Assembly (NCBI GenBank): GCA_964613745.1 | Contig: CAZTJA010000049.1 | Location: 1 to 21,967 of the forward strand | Direction of reading: 5' to 3' | DNA length: 21,967 bases | Source: CAZTJA01 sp964613745 | GTDB lineage: Bacteria > Desulfobacterota > Desulfomonilia > Desulfomonilales > Desulfomonilaceae | Shown here: positions 1 to 6,121 of the stretch, one piece after another | Numbering within the stretch: position 1 is the stretch's first letter | How the letters are laid out: each line of letters begins with the position of its first letter | The notes under the pieces: model-generated | The model's database searches: none | Seen by the model: only the letters and a program-made list of their open reading frames with translations | What the model was told of the DNA's origin: nothing | Made by a program: the position numbers and the translations under genes

Positions 1-122
1 TGCCTGGAATCACGATCAAAATTAAACGAATAATGCAGGAGAGAAATAATGATGAGCCATGAAACGGCAAAAAGCGCGATTTTCCACCGATCGTAAACTT
101 TCCATAGACTTTCATAGGGCAT
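1..122 (-). CDS. Partial gene, probable ABC substrate-binding protein N-terminus
   Basis: About 40 codons of a minus-strand gene run off the left edge. Reading from an ATG at 122-120, which overlaps the end of the ATPase gene, the product begins MPYESLWKVYDRWKIALFAV and continues with a run rich in W, L, I and S: a positively charged start followed by a hydrophobic segment, as in a signal peptide or membrane anchor. Position directly after the permease and ATPase suggests the periplasmic binding protein (SsuA/TauA/NMT1-like) of the same importer; this is inference from gene order. A second open frame starts at 115 in a classic ATGA overlap and also reaches the edge with a fairly hydrophobic product, so the frame is not settled. 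Neither start has a clear ribosome binding site, consistent with translational coupling. Confidence 0.5.
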   Translation of the reverse strand, partial: MPYESLWKVYDRWKIALFAVSWLIIISLLHYSFNFDRDSR

Positions 123-909
123 AATGTACACCCAACTCATTGTACACGCTTCTGCGTAGGTCTTCTAAGTCCGAAGCTTTATGAAAGTCCCTGGGGTGAG
201 GAGCGTCAATTACGGTATTCATCAGTATATGGGCGGGTCTATCGCTAAATACCACTATTCTGTCCGCCATAACCAAAGCTTCATCAATATCGTGCGTTAT
301 GAATATTATAGTTTTGTGAATAAGCTCGTGCATATTTATGATCTCTTCACGCATTTTCAGCCGTGTAAGAAAATCAAGTCCAGCAAACGGCTCATCCATG
401 AATAGAACTTCGGGATTAACCACCAGAGCCCTGGCAAGCTCCGCTCGTCTCTGCATGCCTCCCGACAACTGATGGGGATAGTGACGTTCGAATCCCGTGA
501 GGTTCACGATATCGATGTACTCCTGTGTTCTCTCGCTGATTTGGGCCTCATCTCCTAAGTTTCTCAATCCAAGTCTTACGTTCTCCCGCACCGTCATCCA
601 TGGCAGCAATCCATTGTGTTGAAAGACGAAGATGTTGTCTGAACTTGGTCCCAAAACCGGCTTCGAATCGATCAGGATTTCCCCCGCAGATTGCTTTTCA
701 AAACCTGCAATTATCCTGATCAAAGTTGTTTTTCCGCACCCCGAAGGTCCCAGAATGCAAACAAGTTCCCCATCTGAAAATTCCAGATCAATATCTCTGA
801 AAACCTGAACTATTTCACCACGCCTGCTCTGTTGTCCATTCACAGTACGCTTCACGGACCTTCTTTCCAGGTAATGCTTGCTCAGCTTGCGAATGACAAC
901 ATGTCCCAT
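112..909 (-). CDS. ABC transporter ATP-binding protein, SsuB/TauB/NrtD family
   Basis: A 265-residue cytoplasmic ATPase that would power import of a small anion or organic ligand (nitrate, sulfonate, taurine or similar). All nucleotide-binding motifs are visible: Walker A GPSGCGKT at 54-61, Q-loop Q97 followed by NGLLPWMTVRENV, signature LSGGMQRR at 148-155, Walker B VLFMDEP at 168-174, D-loop AGLD at 176-179 and switch histidine H206. The 'LLPW.TV..NV' segment after the Q-loop is typical of the nitrate/sulfonate/taurine group. The N-terminus has about 15 extra basic residues (around 16-30) between the first strand and the core. The ATG shares one base with the permease stop, so the two are translationally coupled. 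The substrate cannot be read from the ATPase. Confidence 0.93.
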   Translation of the reverse strand: MGHVVIRKLSKHYLERRSVKRTVNGQQSRRGEIVQVFRDIDLEFSDGELVCILGPSGCGKTTLIRIIAGFEKQSAGEILIDSKPVLGPSSDNIFVFQHNGLLPWMTVRENVRLGLRNLGDEAQISERTQEYIDIVNLTGFERHYPHQLSGGMQRRAELARALVVNPEVLFMDEPFAGLDFLTRLKMREEIINMHELIHKTIIFITHDIDEALVMADRIVVFSDRPAHILMNTVIDAPHPRDFHKASDLEDLRRSVYNELGVHYAL

Positions 910-1676
910 TATGAAACAGTTCCCCAGGAAACGGACCTTATCTTGTTCAGCTGTACAATTATTCTATCGAGTAATATTCCGATTACTCCTATGGCAATCA
1001 TGGCGTTCAAAACGTAATCCATACGGAGTGCATTTCGAGAATCCAGGATCAAATAACCCAGTCCGGATTTCACGGCTATCATTTCAGCCGCTACAACCAC
1101 CAACCAGGCTATACCGAGACTAATACGGAGAGCAGGCAAGATGGATGGTAATATTGCGGGAAAGATGATCATCTTGATGGTCTCCATTCGGCTGAAGTTG
1201 AAATTTGCGGCAACCTGAAAATATAAGTTATTGACATGATTTACTGCAGTTATAGTGGAAACGAGAAGCGGAAAAAAACTGGATAAAAAAATTAGAAAGA
1301 TTGCAGGCTTGTCTCCAATCCCAAACCACAGCATTGCCAACGGAATCCATGCCAAGGGAGAAATTGGTCGCAAGAACTGGATAAGGGAATTGAATATTAT
1401 TTGTCCTTTCTTCCACCATCCCAACAGAATGCCCAGCGGAACCCCTATTAAGACCGCCAGGTAAAATCCGACCGTTACACGAAAAAGACTTGCTATGGAA
1501 TGTTTCACCAGAGTGCCGTTCTTCATCAGTTCCCACATCGACAAAGCAGTAGTCCATGGGCGTGGAAATACCGCTTCGTTCCAACCGGATGTCATCGCTG
1601 CAAATTCCCAAACAACCACGAGTATAACAAATGAATAGGCTGGGAGAAGGGTTCTTGACCATAATGAAAACTTCAT
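909..1676 (-). CDS. ABC transporter permease, SsuC/TauC/NrtB family
   Basis: A 255-residue inner-membrane permease of the BPD_transp_1 type. Hydrophobic segments are visible near 11-28, 66-88, 105-120, 125-146, 186-203 and 222-238. The cytoplasmic coupling (EAA-like) loop lies near 156-180 (AANFNFSRMETIKMIIFPAI). Two stretches are hallmarks of the family: RPISPLAWIPLAMLWFGIGD at 103-122 and WLVVVAAEMIAVKSGLGYLI at 191-210. Length is normal for SsuC/TauC. It is first in the unit permease-ATPase-(partial binding protein), and its stop overlaps the ATPase ATG by one base. The ribosome binding site before ATG 1676 is weak. Substrate unknown; no metabolic gene for sulfonate, nitrate or thiamine use is nearby. 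Confidence 0.92.
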   Translation of the reverse strand: MKFSLWSRTLLPAYSFVILVVVWEFAAMTSGWNEAVFPRPWTTALSMWELMKNGTLVKHSIASLFRVTVGFYLAVLIGVPLGILLGWWKKGQIIFNSLIQFLRPISPLAWIPLAMLWFGIGDKPAIFLIFLSSFFPLLVSTITAVNHVNNLYFQVAANFNFSRMETIKMIIFPAILPSILPALRISLGIAWLVVVAAEMIAVKSGLGYLILDSRNALRMDYVLNAMIAIGVIGILLDRIIVQLNKIRSVSWGTVS

Positions 1677-1789
1677 AAGCGGATTCTTTGCCCCGGACGC
1701 GCTTTGGATGTCTCTGCTCGAAAATACTCACTGGAAACATGTAATCTGTAATAGATTATGACTTCAGCTCCGATGCATTCCCGGCTGCA

Positions 1790-1821
1790 GCTATGCGACG
1801 GCACCTCATCCTTCGCATAGC
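1790..1821 (-). terminator. Hairpin spanning the PilZ gene stop codon, possible terminator
   Basis: GCTATGCGA (1790-1798) and TCGCATAGC (1813-1821) are perfect 9-base inverted arms with a 14-base loop that contains the stop codon of the PilZ gene. No T-run follows on the minus strand, so a Rho-independent terminator is unproven. A processing site or a regulator site for the ABC genes 114 bases further on would also fit. Confidence 0.4.
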
Positions 1822-2357
1822 GTCGTGGACTGGATGAGTTCCTTAAGCTTGATCAAGTCGTCGTCTGAAATAATTTTAATTTCAAAGCCGGCTTTGATGA
1901 ACGGGTCTTTCTCAGTCCAGCGACATCCTGCATCAAACTGAAGGGTATCTGAGCTGTTGATTTGTTCACCCTTTATAATGAAAGACTTGGTATCGCCCGG
2001 CTCGCATTCAATTCCCATCACGAGAATGCCCTGCGTCGAAATGTCCCCTACAAAGTACTCGCCTTCGAGGTCATTAACATCGTATATCCGCAACGTCATT
2101 GCTGGATAGCAGCGTGCCGTGGTGCGCAATTGGCTGAGATCTACCGTATCCAATGCCCCGGGGATCCTATCTTGAAGTTCATGTGATTTGATAATGCCGG
2201 CGTCTATCAGCTTTGTAAAAATACTTAATAGACCTTTGGATGACAATTCATATTTTTCCATCAGACTGGCATTGTTCATACCGGCCCGAATGTCCGGAAC
2301 AATGTCCTTGGCTCTAATTTTTACCTTCGTCGATGTCTTGTCGCCCGCATGACCCAT
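1806..2357 (-). CDS. PilZ-domain c-di-GMP receptor with N-terminal helical (HTH-like) module
   Basis: 183 residues, cytoplasmic. Residues about 13-56 form a helical module (KAKDI-like start 'IRAKDIVPDIRAGM', then LMEKY.LS..GL..IF.KL..AG.I) that resembles a winged or simple HTH and recurs, to my recollection, at the front of deltaproteobacterial signalling proteins. Residues about 76-170 read as PilZ: RTTAR at 78-82 supplies RxxxR, and DISTQG at 105-110 supplies (D/N)xSxxG, the two c-di-GMP-binding motifs, so ligand binding is expected. The start ATG at 2357 has a good ribosome binding site (AGGAGA, 6-base spacing). It follows a diguanylate cyclase gene after 94 bases from that stop to this ATG region (74 untranslated bases), same strand, so maker and receptor are probably co-transcribed. 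Output could be DNA binding or protein contact; not decidable here. Confidence 0.8.
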   Translation of the reverse strand: MGHAGDKTSTKVKIRAKDIVPDIRAGMNNASLMEKYELSSKGLLSIFTKLIDAGIIKSHELQDRIPGALDTVDLSQLRTTARCYPAMTLRIYDVNDLEGEYFVGDISTQGILVMGIECEPGDTKSFIIKGEQINSSDTLQFDAGCRWTEKDPFIKAGFEIKIISDDDLIKLKELIQSTTLCEG

Positions 2358-2431
2358 TAGCGATCTCCTGAATTCGCGGAAAAACTAAACTTCGCCTGCC
2401 GTGACGAATCCTGATTCGAGAAGAGTAGATG

Positions 2432-3337
2432 CTACTCCATGACCACTCTGTTCCGCCCTAATTTTTTTGCTGCGTACATGAGAGCGTCCGCTCGCGATAC
2501 GAGAGATTCGGGGGTATCATCCGATTTCACGGTTGCACAGCCAATGGAGACCGTCACCTCCACCAGTCCATTCTCTGTGCTGAGATGGGATCGGGCAACA
2601 AGAACACGAGTCCGCTCGGCAATTATTCTGAGTTCCTTATCATGTACGTCTTGCACCAGAATTATGAATTCTTCTCCACCCCAACGAGCCGTCACATCTG
2701 AAGTTCTGACGCAATTCGCCAGAGTCTTTGCCACCATGCGAATCGTTCGATCTCCGACCTCGTGTCCGAAAACATCATTTACGCGTTTGAAATGATCTAT
2801 GTCCACGAAGAACACGGAAAAAGCGTGTCCAAACTGCTGAAACTCAGAAAATAAACGAGCCAAATTTAATTCCGCAAAACGTCTGTTGCCGGCCTGAGAA
2901 ACCGCATCAATCATCGAGAGTTTCTCTAATTCGGCAATACGCCTCTGTGACTCAAGGACGTCTCGCTTGTCGGAAAAGAGCTCAGCAGCCCCAATTATTT
3001 GTCCTGACGAATTTCTTACGGGAATTATTTTCGTTCGAACCGGAATGCGATGACCATCCTTGTGATGAAGATAGACGTGATTTTCCGATTCCGTGCCGTT
3101 CTCAAGGCTCTGAGCGGCAGGACACGATTTGGCATCACATAACAGTGTTCCATCTTGATCTACGTGAACAAGGATGTTGTTTCTGCAATGAGAACCAACC
3201 ACCTCATGGGCGGTGAATCCAGTAATCTTTTCCGCCGCTTTGTTCCAATATAGAATTTTCCTGTCGAGATCCATGAAGTATACGCCTTCATATAAGCGAT
3301 CCGGCAGAGTGATGAAAAAATTTACGTCAAAGTCCAT
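2432..3337 (-). CDS. PAS-GGDEF diguanylate cyclase
   Basis: 301 residues from ATG 3337. It should convert two GTP to c-di-GMP in the cytoplasm. PAS domain about 5-125 (LYEGVYFMDLDRKILYWNKA, then GHRIPVRTKIIPVRN), a short helix 125-145, and GGDEF domain about 146-301. The active-site motif is GGEEF (220-224), which is a normal catalytic variant, and the inhibitory I-site RTSD (211-214) lies exactly five residues before it, so product feedback is expected. The PAS domain carries three cysteines (about 51, 67 and 72, pattern C...LC...CP). A TTG at 3382 would add 15 residues but has no ribosome binding site, while ATG 3337 has AAGGA 10 bases upstream, so I chose the latter. Same strand as, and just before, the PilZ receptor gene. 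No membrane segment. Confidence 0.9.
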   Translation of the reverse strand: MDFDVNFFITLPDRLYEGVYFMDLDRKILYWNKAAEKITGFTAHEVVGSHCRNNILVHVDQDGTLLCDAKSCPAAQSLENGTESENHVYLHHKDGHRIPVRTKIIPVRNSSGQIIGAAELFSDKRDVLESQRRIAELEKLSMIDAVSQAGNRRFAELNLARLFSEFQQFGHAFSVFFVDIDHFKRVNDVFGHEVGDRTIRMVAKTLANCVRTSDVTARWGGEEFIILVQDVHDKELRIIAERTRVLVARSHLSTENGLVEVTVSIGCATVKSDDTPESLVSRADALMYAAKKLGRNRVVME

Positions 3338-3481
3338 GTCCGCGGTTTCCTTTTGCGGATGAGTGTGATCGATTTTAATCAAAATAATGATGCGGTCCGG
3401 TCAGTTCAGCTACGAAGCAATAGAAGCGAGATTACAAAAATGTATTTTTCGTGTTCAAAAAACTTACACTTTGGAATGGAA

Positions 3482-3535
3482 TTCGAGGAAAAAACAACCA
3501 TGAGAGTATTCCTTGAAAATACAAGGTGCCTCGAA
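3482..3535 (-). other. Nested inverted repeat in the leader of the GGDEF gene
   Basis: Outer arms TTCGAGG (3482-3488) and CCTCGAA (3529-3535) enclose inner arms CCTTG (3511-3515) and CAAGG (3522-3526) with a 6-base loop. On the minus strand this would be in the 5' leader, about 145-200 bases before the GGDEF start. I could not match it to a c-di-GMP riboswitch or another known class. It may equally be a plus-strand structure. Confidence 0.35.
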
Positions 3536-3594
3536 GAGAGGGTAACCTATTGATTTATTTGCCTGCACTCAATATGACGCCCGGTCGATTTATT

Positions 3595-3610
3595 TGGCAC
3601 ACAATGTGCT
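3595..3610 (+). promoter_or_regulatory. Candidate sigma-54 (-24/-12) promoter
   Basis: TGGCACACAATGTGCT matches the RpoN consensus TGGCAC-N5-TTGCA at all key positions: GG at 3596-3597 and GC at 3608-3609 with the required spacing. Transcription would start near 3621, about 350 bases before the glycosyltransferase ATG and just before a GC-rich hairpin. The same bases contain GCACA-CAA-TGTGC, a short inverted repeat, so an operator is an alternative reading. Confidence 0.5.
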
Positions 3611-3635
3611 TAATGGAAAGCAACTCGAAAATAGG

Positions 3636-3685
3636 AAGCCCCTGCGTATCCAAATTCCCACCTTCAGACTAAAGACCAGGGGCTT
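3636..3685 (+). terminator. GC-rich hairpin followed by TTTAATTT, possible terminator or attenuator
   Basis: AAGCCCCTG (3636-3644) pairs perfectly with CAGGGGCTT (3677-3685), 9 bases with a 32-base loop, followed by TAATTTC. The long loop is unusual for an intrinsic terminator. It lies about 15-65 bases after the start site predicted for the sigma-54 match, so it could end a very short transcript or act in the leader of the glycosyltransferase gene. Confidence 0.4.
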
Positions 3686-3972
3686 TAATTTCAGCCATTC
3701 TCGCCAAATGCATCCTCAGATTCAAGATTAAAATGGTCAAAAAAGTAATCTCGTGCTCGATTTATTCCCAGCGGGTTTTTCGAGTACCGTCTTGCCGCTC
3801 TACACATATGCTGCAAATCACAAAGATTGGCTATGATCAAGACACTATCTTCAAAAATGTACTTCCGACCCTATGACGAGAGCAACCGTTAAACTCTCAA
3901 TTATGGACCGATTCGTTGACCTAAGAACTCGATTCTGTTAGCTTTCACTGAAATTTTTTGTAGGGGAATGCT

Positions 3973-4854
3973 ATGAGGACCGAGAAGGTCGTCATCGATG
4001 ATCGTCTATACAACTGTGAAGTCCATCAGAGAATAACTTCATCACCTGAAGTCCCCAGATTGGTCATAGTTTCTCGTCAACAGAACGACAATGCACGTAG
4101 AATTGTTCATAGCTGCATAAAGGCAATCAAAAAATATACGCCGGAAGCTCACGAATTGTGGGTCGTGGACAACAACTCTCCTGACGAATTTGCTGGAGAT
4201 TTGCTCAATTATTCCAACGTGAATGTCGTATTCAACAGAACCGATCCCCTGCCACCGGAGGGCAGACACCGGGAGCAAGCTGAAAAGGACATAGATCAGC
4301 TCAAATATGACAGTTACTCCAACGGAGTGGCATTGGAAATTGCCGCACAATTGATAGACCCCGCTACACGGCATCTCATGTCTCTTCACATGGACACCAT
4401 GCCGTGCAAGGACGGTTGGTTGGCCTATCTCGTATCCAAAATTCAGGGCAAAATCGGGGCTTCCGGAGTGCGTATGGACAAAACGAGAACACCCGAAGGA
4501 GTGCTGCATGTACTTGGATACATTGTAGATTTTCAATTATTTAAGAGACTTCAATTGACTTATCTTCCAAGTTTGCCCCAGTACGATGTCGGCGATCTCG
4601 TTACCATTGGACTGCGAAGAGCAGGATTCAATGTTTTTGCTTGTCATAACACGTTGTGGGAAACTGAATTGGTGGACAAAATTCCAGATCAGTCTCCTTT
4701 AAAGCAATTGTCGGTCGATCGTTCATTCAATGATGATTGGGAAGTGATATTTCTTCACTTGGGGAGAGGTGTACGAAAATCTTTAGGGGTACACGTGAAA
4801 GGCACGGGACCTGAAGAATGGCTTGCTTTTGCAAACAGCACTCTTGAAAATTAA
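3973..4854 (+). CDS. Glycosyltransferase family 2-like protein (GT-A fold)
   Basis: 293 residues, no signal peptide or membrane segment. The start of the fold reads as GT2: a strand at about 29-35 (RLVIVSR), then ELWVVDNNSPDE at 61-72, the usual 'vvDNnS.D' nucleotide-binding stretch, then SYSNGVALEIAAQ at 114-126 (the 'g.N.a...a' helix), and LHMDTMPCKDGWL at 138-150, where D141 is likely the metal-binding acidic residue of a reduced DXD motif. The C-terminal half (about 165-290) would set acceptor specificity and I cannot assign it. It is a single gene with ribosome binding site AGGGGAA before ATG 3973. No other sugar or envelope gene is in the window, so the product (polysaccharide, glycolipid or glycoprotein) is open. 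It converges on the PII gene. Confidence 0.75.
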   Translation: MRTEKVVIDDRLYNCEVHQRITSSPEVPRLVIVSRQQNDNARRIVHSCIKAIKKYTPEAHELWVVDNNSPDEFAGDLLNYSNVNVVFNRTDPLPPEGRHREQAEKDIDQLKYDSYSNGVALEIAAQLIDPATRHLMSLHMDTMPCKDGWLAYLVSKIQGKIGASGVRMDKTRTPEGVLHVLGYIVDFQLFKRLQLTYLPSLPQYDVGDLVTIGLRRAGFNVFACHNTLWETELVDKIPDQSPLKQLSVDRSFNDDWEVIFLHLGRGVRKSLGVHVKGTGPEEWLAFANSTLEN

Positions 4855-4953
4855 ATCCTTGCGGAAACGACACGAAGTTTGTGACAAATTGTTCAATTGA
4901 TGCGGAAAAGCTTGTTATTTCGGGTTGATGTTATCAATGCCTGCAGGGAATTG

Positions 4954-5295
4954 CTATGTCAACGCATTCTCGCCGTATTCTCCGGTCCGTATTCTAATTG
5001 TGGCATCAACCGGAGACACGGTAATTTTTCCGTCCTCGGTTTTTCCTGCTGATCCGTGAATGCACAATGCTTCAATAATGCGTTCGGTTAAATGAGCGGG
5101 AGCGACTATGTCCACTCGAATCTTGGGTACTAATTCAAGCTTGTCCGATAGAGCTCCAAATGACCTGCCCTTATGTCTCGGCGGAGCGGTATGAAGGATT
5201 TCGGAGACAGTTAATCCGCCTATCCCAATCTCCTCCAAGGCATCTTTGACGTCGTCAAGTTTAAATGGCTTGATGATGGCTTGGATCAGCACCAT
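4954..5295 (-). CDS. PII-family signalling protein with atypical T-loop
   Basis: 113 residues, aligning without gaps to E. coli GlnB up to K58. Conserved: IIKPFKLDDVK at 7-17, GLTVSE at 27-32, VPK at 56-58 (K58), a B-loop AGKTEDGKI and a C-loop RIRTGE near 103-108. The T-loop (36-54) is unlike GlnB/GlnK: there is no tyrosine at 51 (it is D51) or anywhere in the loop, Y46 is F, R47 is G, and Q39, which contacts Mg-ATP/2-oxoglutarate, is P. So the classical uridylylation or adenylylation cannot occur and 2-oxoglutarate sensing may be changed. Trimer formation and nucleotide binding look intact. No amtB, glnA or nif gene is adjacent; neighbours are a tRNA (divergent) and a glycosyltransferase (convergent). 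I give no symbol because GlnB, GlnK, NifI and other PII subfamilies cannot be separated safely. Confidence 0.85.
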   Translation of the reverse strand: MVLIQAIIKPFKLDDVKDALEEIGIGGLTVSEILHTAPPRHKGRSFGALSDKLELVPKIRVDIVAPAHLTERIIEALCIHGSAGKTEDGKITVSPVDATIRIRTGEYGENALT

Positions 5296-5327
5296 GGCAA
5301 TTCCCGTGCTCTATCTCTCAAAAAATA

Positions 5328-5356
5328 TTGACTTGGATCGCTCATCAATCTATTTT
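5328..5356 (+). promoter_or_regulatory. Sigma-70-type promoter of tRNA-Arg
   Basis: -35 TTGACT (5328-5333), a 17-base spacer and -10 TATTTT (5351-5356) place the start near 5363, about 20 bases before the tRNA. The match and spacing are good. The -10 overlaps the -10 of the proposed PII promoter on the other strand. Confidence 0.6.
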
Positions 5357-5375
5357 AAACGGATATTTTTGTCCA
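5347..5375 (-). promoter_or_regulatory. Sigma-70-type promoter of the PII gene
   Basis: On the minus strand, -35 TGGACA (5375-5370), a 17-base spacer and -10 TAGATT (5352-5347) would start transcription near 5340, leaving a leader of about 45 bases before the PII ATG. It overlaps the tRNA promoter in the opposite direction. Confidence 0.45.
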
Positions 5376-5383
5376 GCCGAATT

Positions 5384-5459
5384 GCCCCCGTAGCTCAGTG
5401 GATAGAGCGACGGATTCCTAATCCGCAGGTCGTAGGTTCGATTCCTACTGGGGGCACCA
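5384..5459 (+). tRNA. tRNA-Arg (anticodon CCT)
   Basis: 76 bases including an encoded CCA. Acceptor arms GCCCCCG (5384-5390) and TGGGGGC (5449-5455), discriminator A5456, CCA 5457-5459. D-arm GCTC...GAGC (5393-5408). Anticodon loop TTCCTAA (5415-5421) with CCT at 5417-5419, reading AGG codons. T-arm GTAGG-TTCGATT-CCTAC (5432-5448). The first anticodon-stem pair is an A-C mismatch (5410/5426); the rest pair normally. No other tRNA is adjacent. Confidence 0.97.
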
Positions 5460-5630
5460 ATAAAAACAAATAATTAGAACATTACAAGAGCTTCGCGACT
5501 TTTATGGTTATTCAGAATCAACATTGCTGAATATATGAATGCTCGCTTCAATTGAATACCATCACAGATCTGCGTCAAGGTATATCGCAAAACGGTCGTC
5601 AGTTTGACGGATTAGCCGCTGGAAAAGATA

Positions 5631-5663
5631 CGGGACCGGCCCACGGTATGCGGGCTGGTTCCG
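5631..5663. terminator. Strong hairpin between tRNA-Arg and convergent small gene
   Basis: GGGACCGGCCC (5632-5642) pairs with GGGCTGGTTCC (5652-5662) through 11 pairs with two G-T wobbles, extended by C5631-G5663, loop 9 bases. It starts 7 bases after the stop of the minus-strand gene at 5670; on that strand it is followed by TATCTTTTCC, a modest T-rich tail. Most likely a terminator for that gene, and perhaps for the tRNA transcript from the other side. Confidence 0.55.
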
Positions 5664-5669
5664 GGAAAA

Positions 5670-5882
5670 TCAAATTCTTCTAGTCTGATTCTTTAACCAG
5701 CGAAGAGCTTGCAAACTGCTTCTATTATTAAGGAGATTCTGGAATTGTGGAAATTGAGATGCCAAGTCTTCGTGTAATTTCTGGACTGATTCAGTGTCTC
5801 TCTCCGCTTCATCGCTCTCATGAATTACACCTGAAAACCTGCTGCTTAGCAAATCAGTAAATTTCTTTATTCGGGAATTCAT
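5670..5882 (-). CDS. Small protein of unknown function (70 aa)
   Basis: I do not recognise this protein. It has 70 residues, begins MNSRIKKFTDLLSSRF and ends in a basic tail (LKNQTRRI). It looks mostly helical and soluble, with an acidic middle (ESDEAERDTESVQKLHEDL) and no cysteine, signal peptide or membrane segment. Its ATG overlaps the TGA of the upstream small gene in an ATGA junction, and a purine-rich stretch (AAGGGAAGG) lies upstream. A strong hairpin follows its stop. The tight junction and the terminator-like hairpin are the main reasons to believe it. Its role is probably shared with its partner gene. Confidence 0.55.
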   Translation of the reverse strand: MNSRIKKFTDLLSSRFSGVIHESDEAERDTESVQKLHEDLASQFPQFQNLLNNRSSLQALRWLKNQTRRI

Positions 5883-6121
5883 GGCCTTAAACCTTCCCTT
5901 GAATTCGTTCCTAAAGGATTGATCAAATTCTCTTGAAAACGAAACACCGACTCAGTCAAAACAGATGCAAATTGACTTCCTTCACAGCAATCTTCCTGCC
6001 TGAATTTGGCTTCTTCCTTGGCCGGCTTACAGAAACCGAGCATTTCGATCAGTTCCTCTCTATTTCTGAACTCCGCAAGGCTTCTATTTCCATTCGCTTG
6101 CGCTTGCCTGATCGGTTTCAT
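5879..6121 (-). CDS. Small protein of unknown function (80 aa)
   Basis: I do not recognise this protein. The start chosen is ATG 6121, preceded by AAGGAGAGG at ideal distance; an ATG at 6142 would place that ribosome binding site inside the gene and is rejected. The 80-residue product begins MKPIRQAQANGNRSLAEFRN, has a cysteine at about 30 and a CC pair at about 45-46 (QEDCCEGSQF), then a helical C-terminal half. No signal peptide or membrane segment. Translationally coupled (ATGA) to the 70-residue gene after it. The two may form a small complex; a toxin-antitoxin or regulator pair is possible by architecture only. Confidence 0.6.
   Translation of the reverse strand: MKPIRQAQANGNRSLAEFRNREELIEMLGFCKPAKEEAKFRQEDCCEGSQFASVLTESVFRFQENLINPLGTNSREGLRP

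Larger units (their letters stand above)
3338..3972. other. Gene-free region between divergent GGDEF and glycosyltransferase genes
   Basis: About 635 bases with no convincing coding sequence on either strand. It should hold the promoters of both divergent genes. Visible content: a nested hairpin (3482-3535), a sigma-54-type promoter match (3595-3610) and a GC-rich hairpin (3636-3685), each listed separately. From about 3700 to 3960 I see only AT-rich sequence without clear repeats. Confidence 0.7.

Noticed and set aside
1228..1740. 170-codon minus-strand frame overlapping the permease gene
   Set aside because: It lies on the same strand but in another frame of a clear ABC permease and has no family character.
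3338..3382. TTG start at 3382 for the diguanylate cyclase
   Set aside because: No ribosome binding site; ATG 3337 has AAGGA at suitable distance and the PAS domain begins after it.
3338..3600. c-di-GMP riboswitch upstream of the GGDEF gene
   Set aside because: I found no GEMM-I or GEMM-II core sequence; the nested hairpin alone is not enough.
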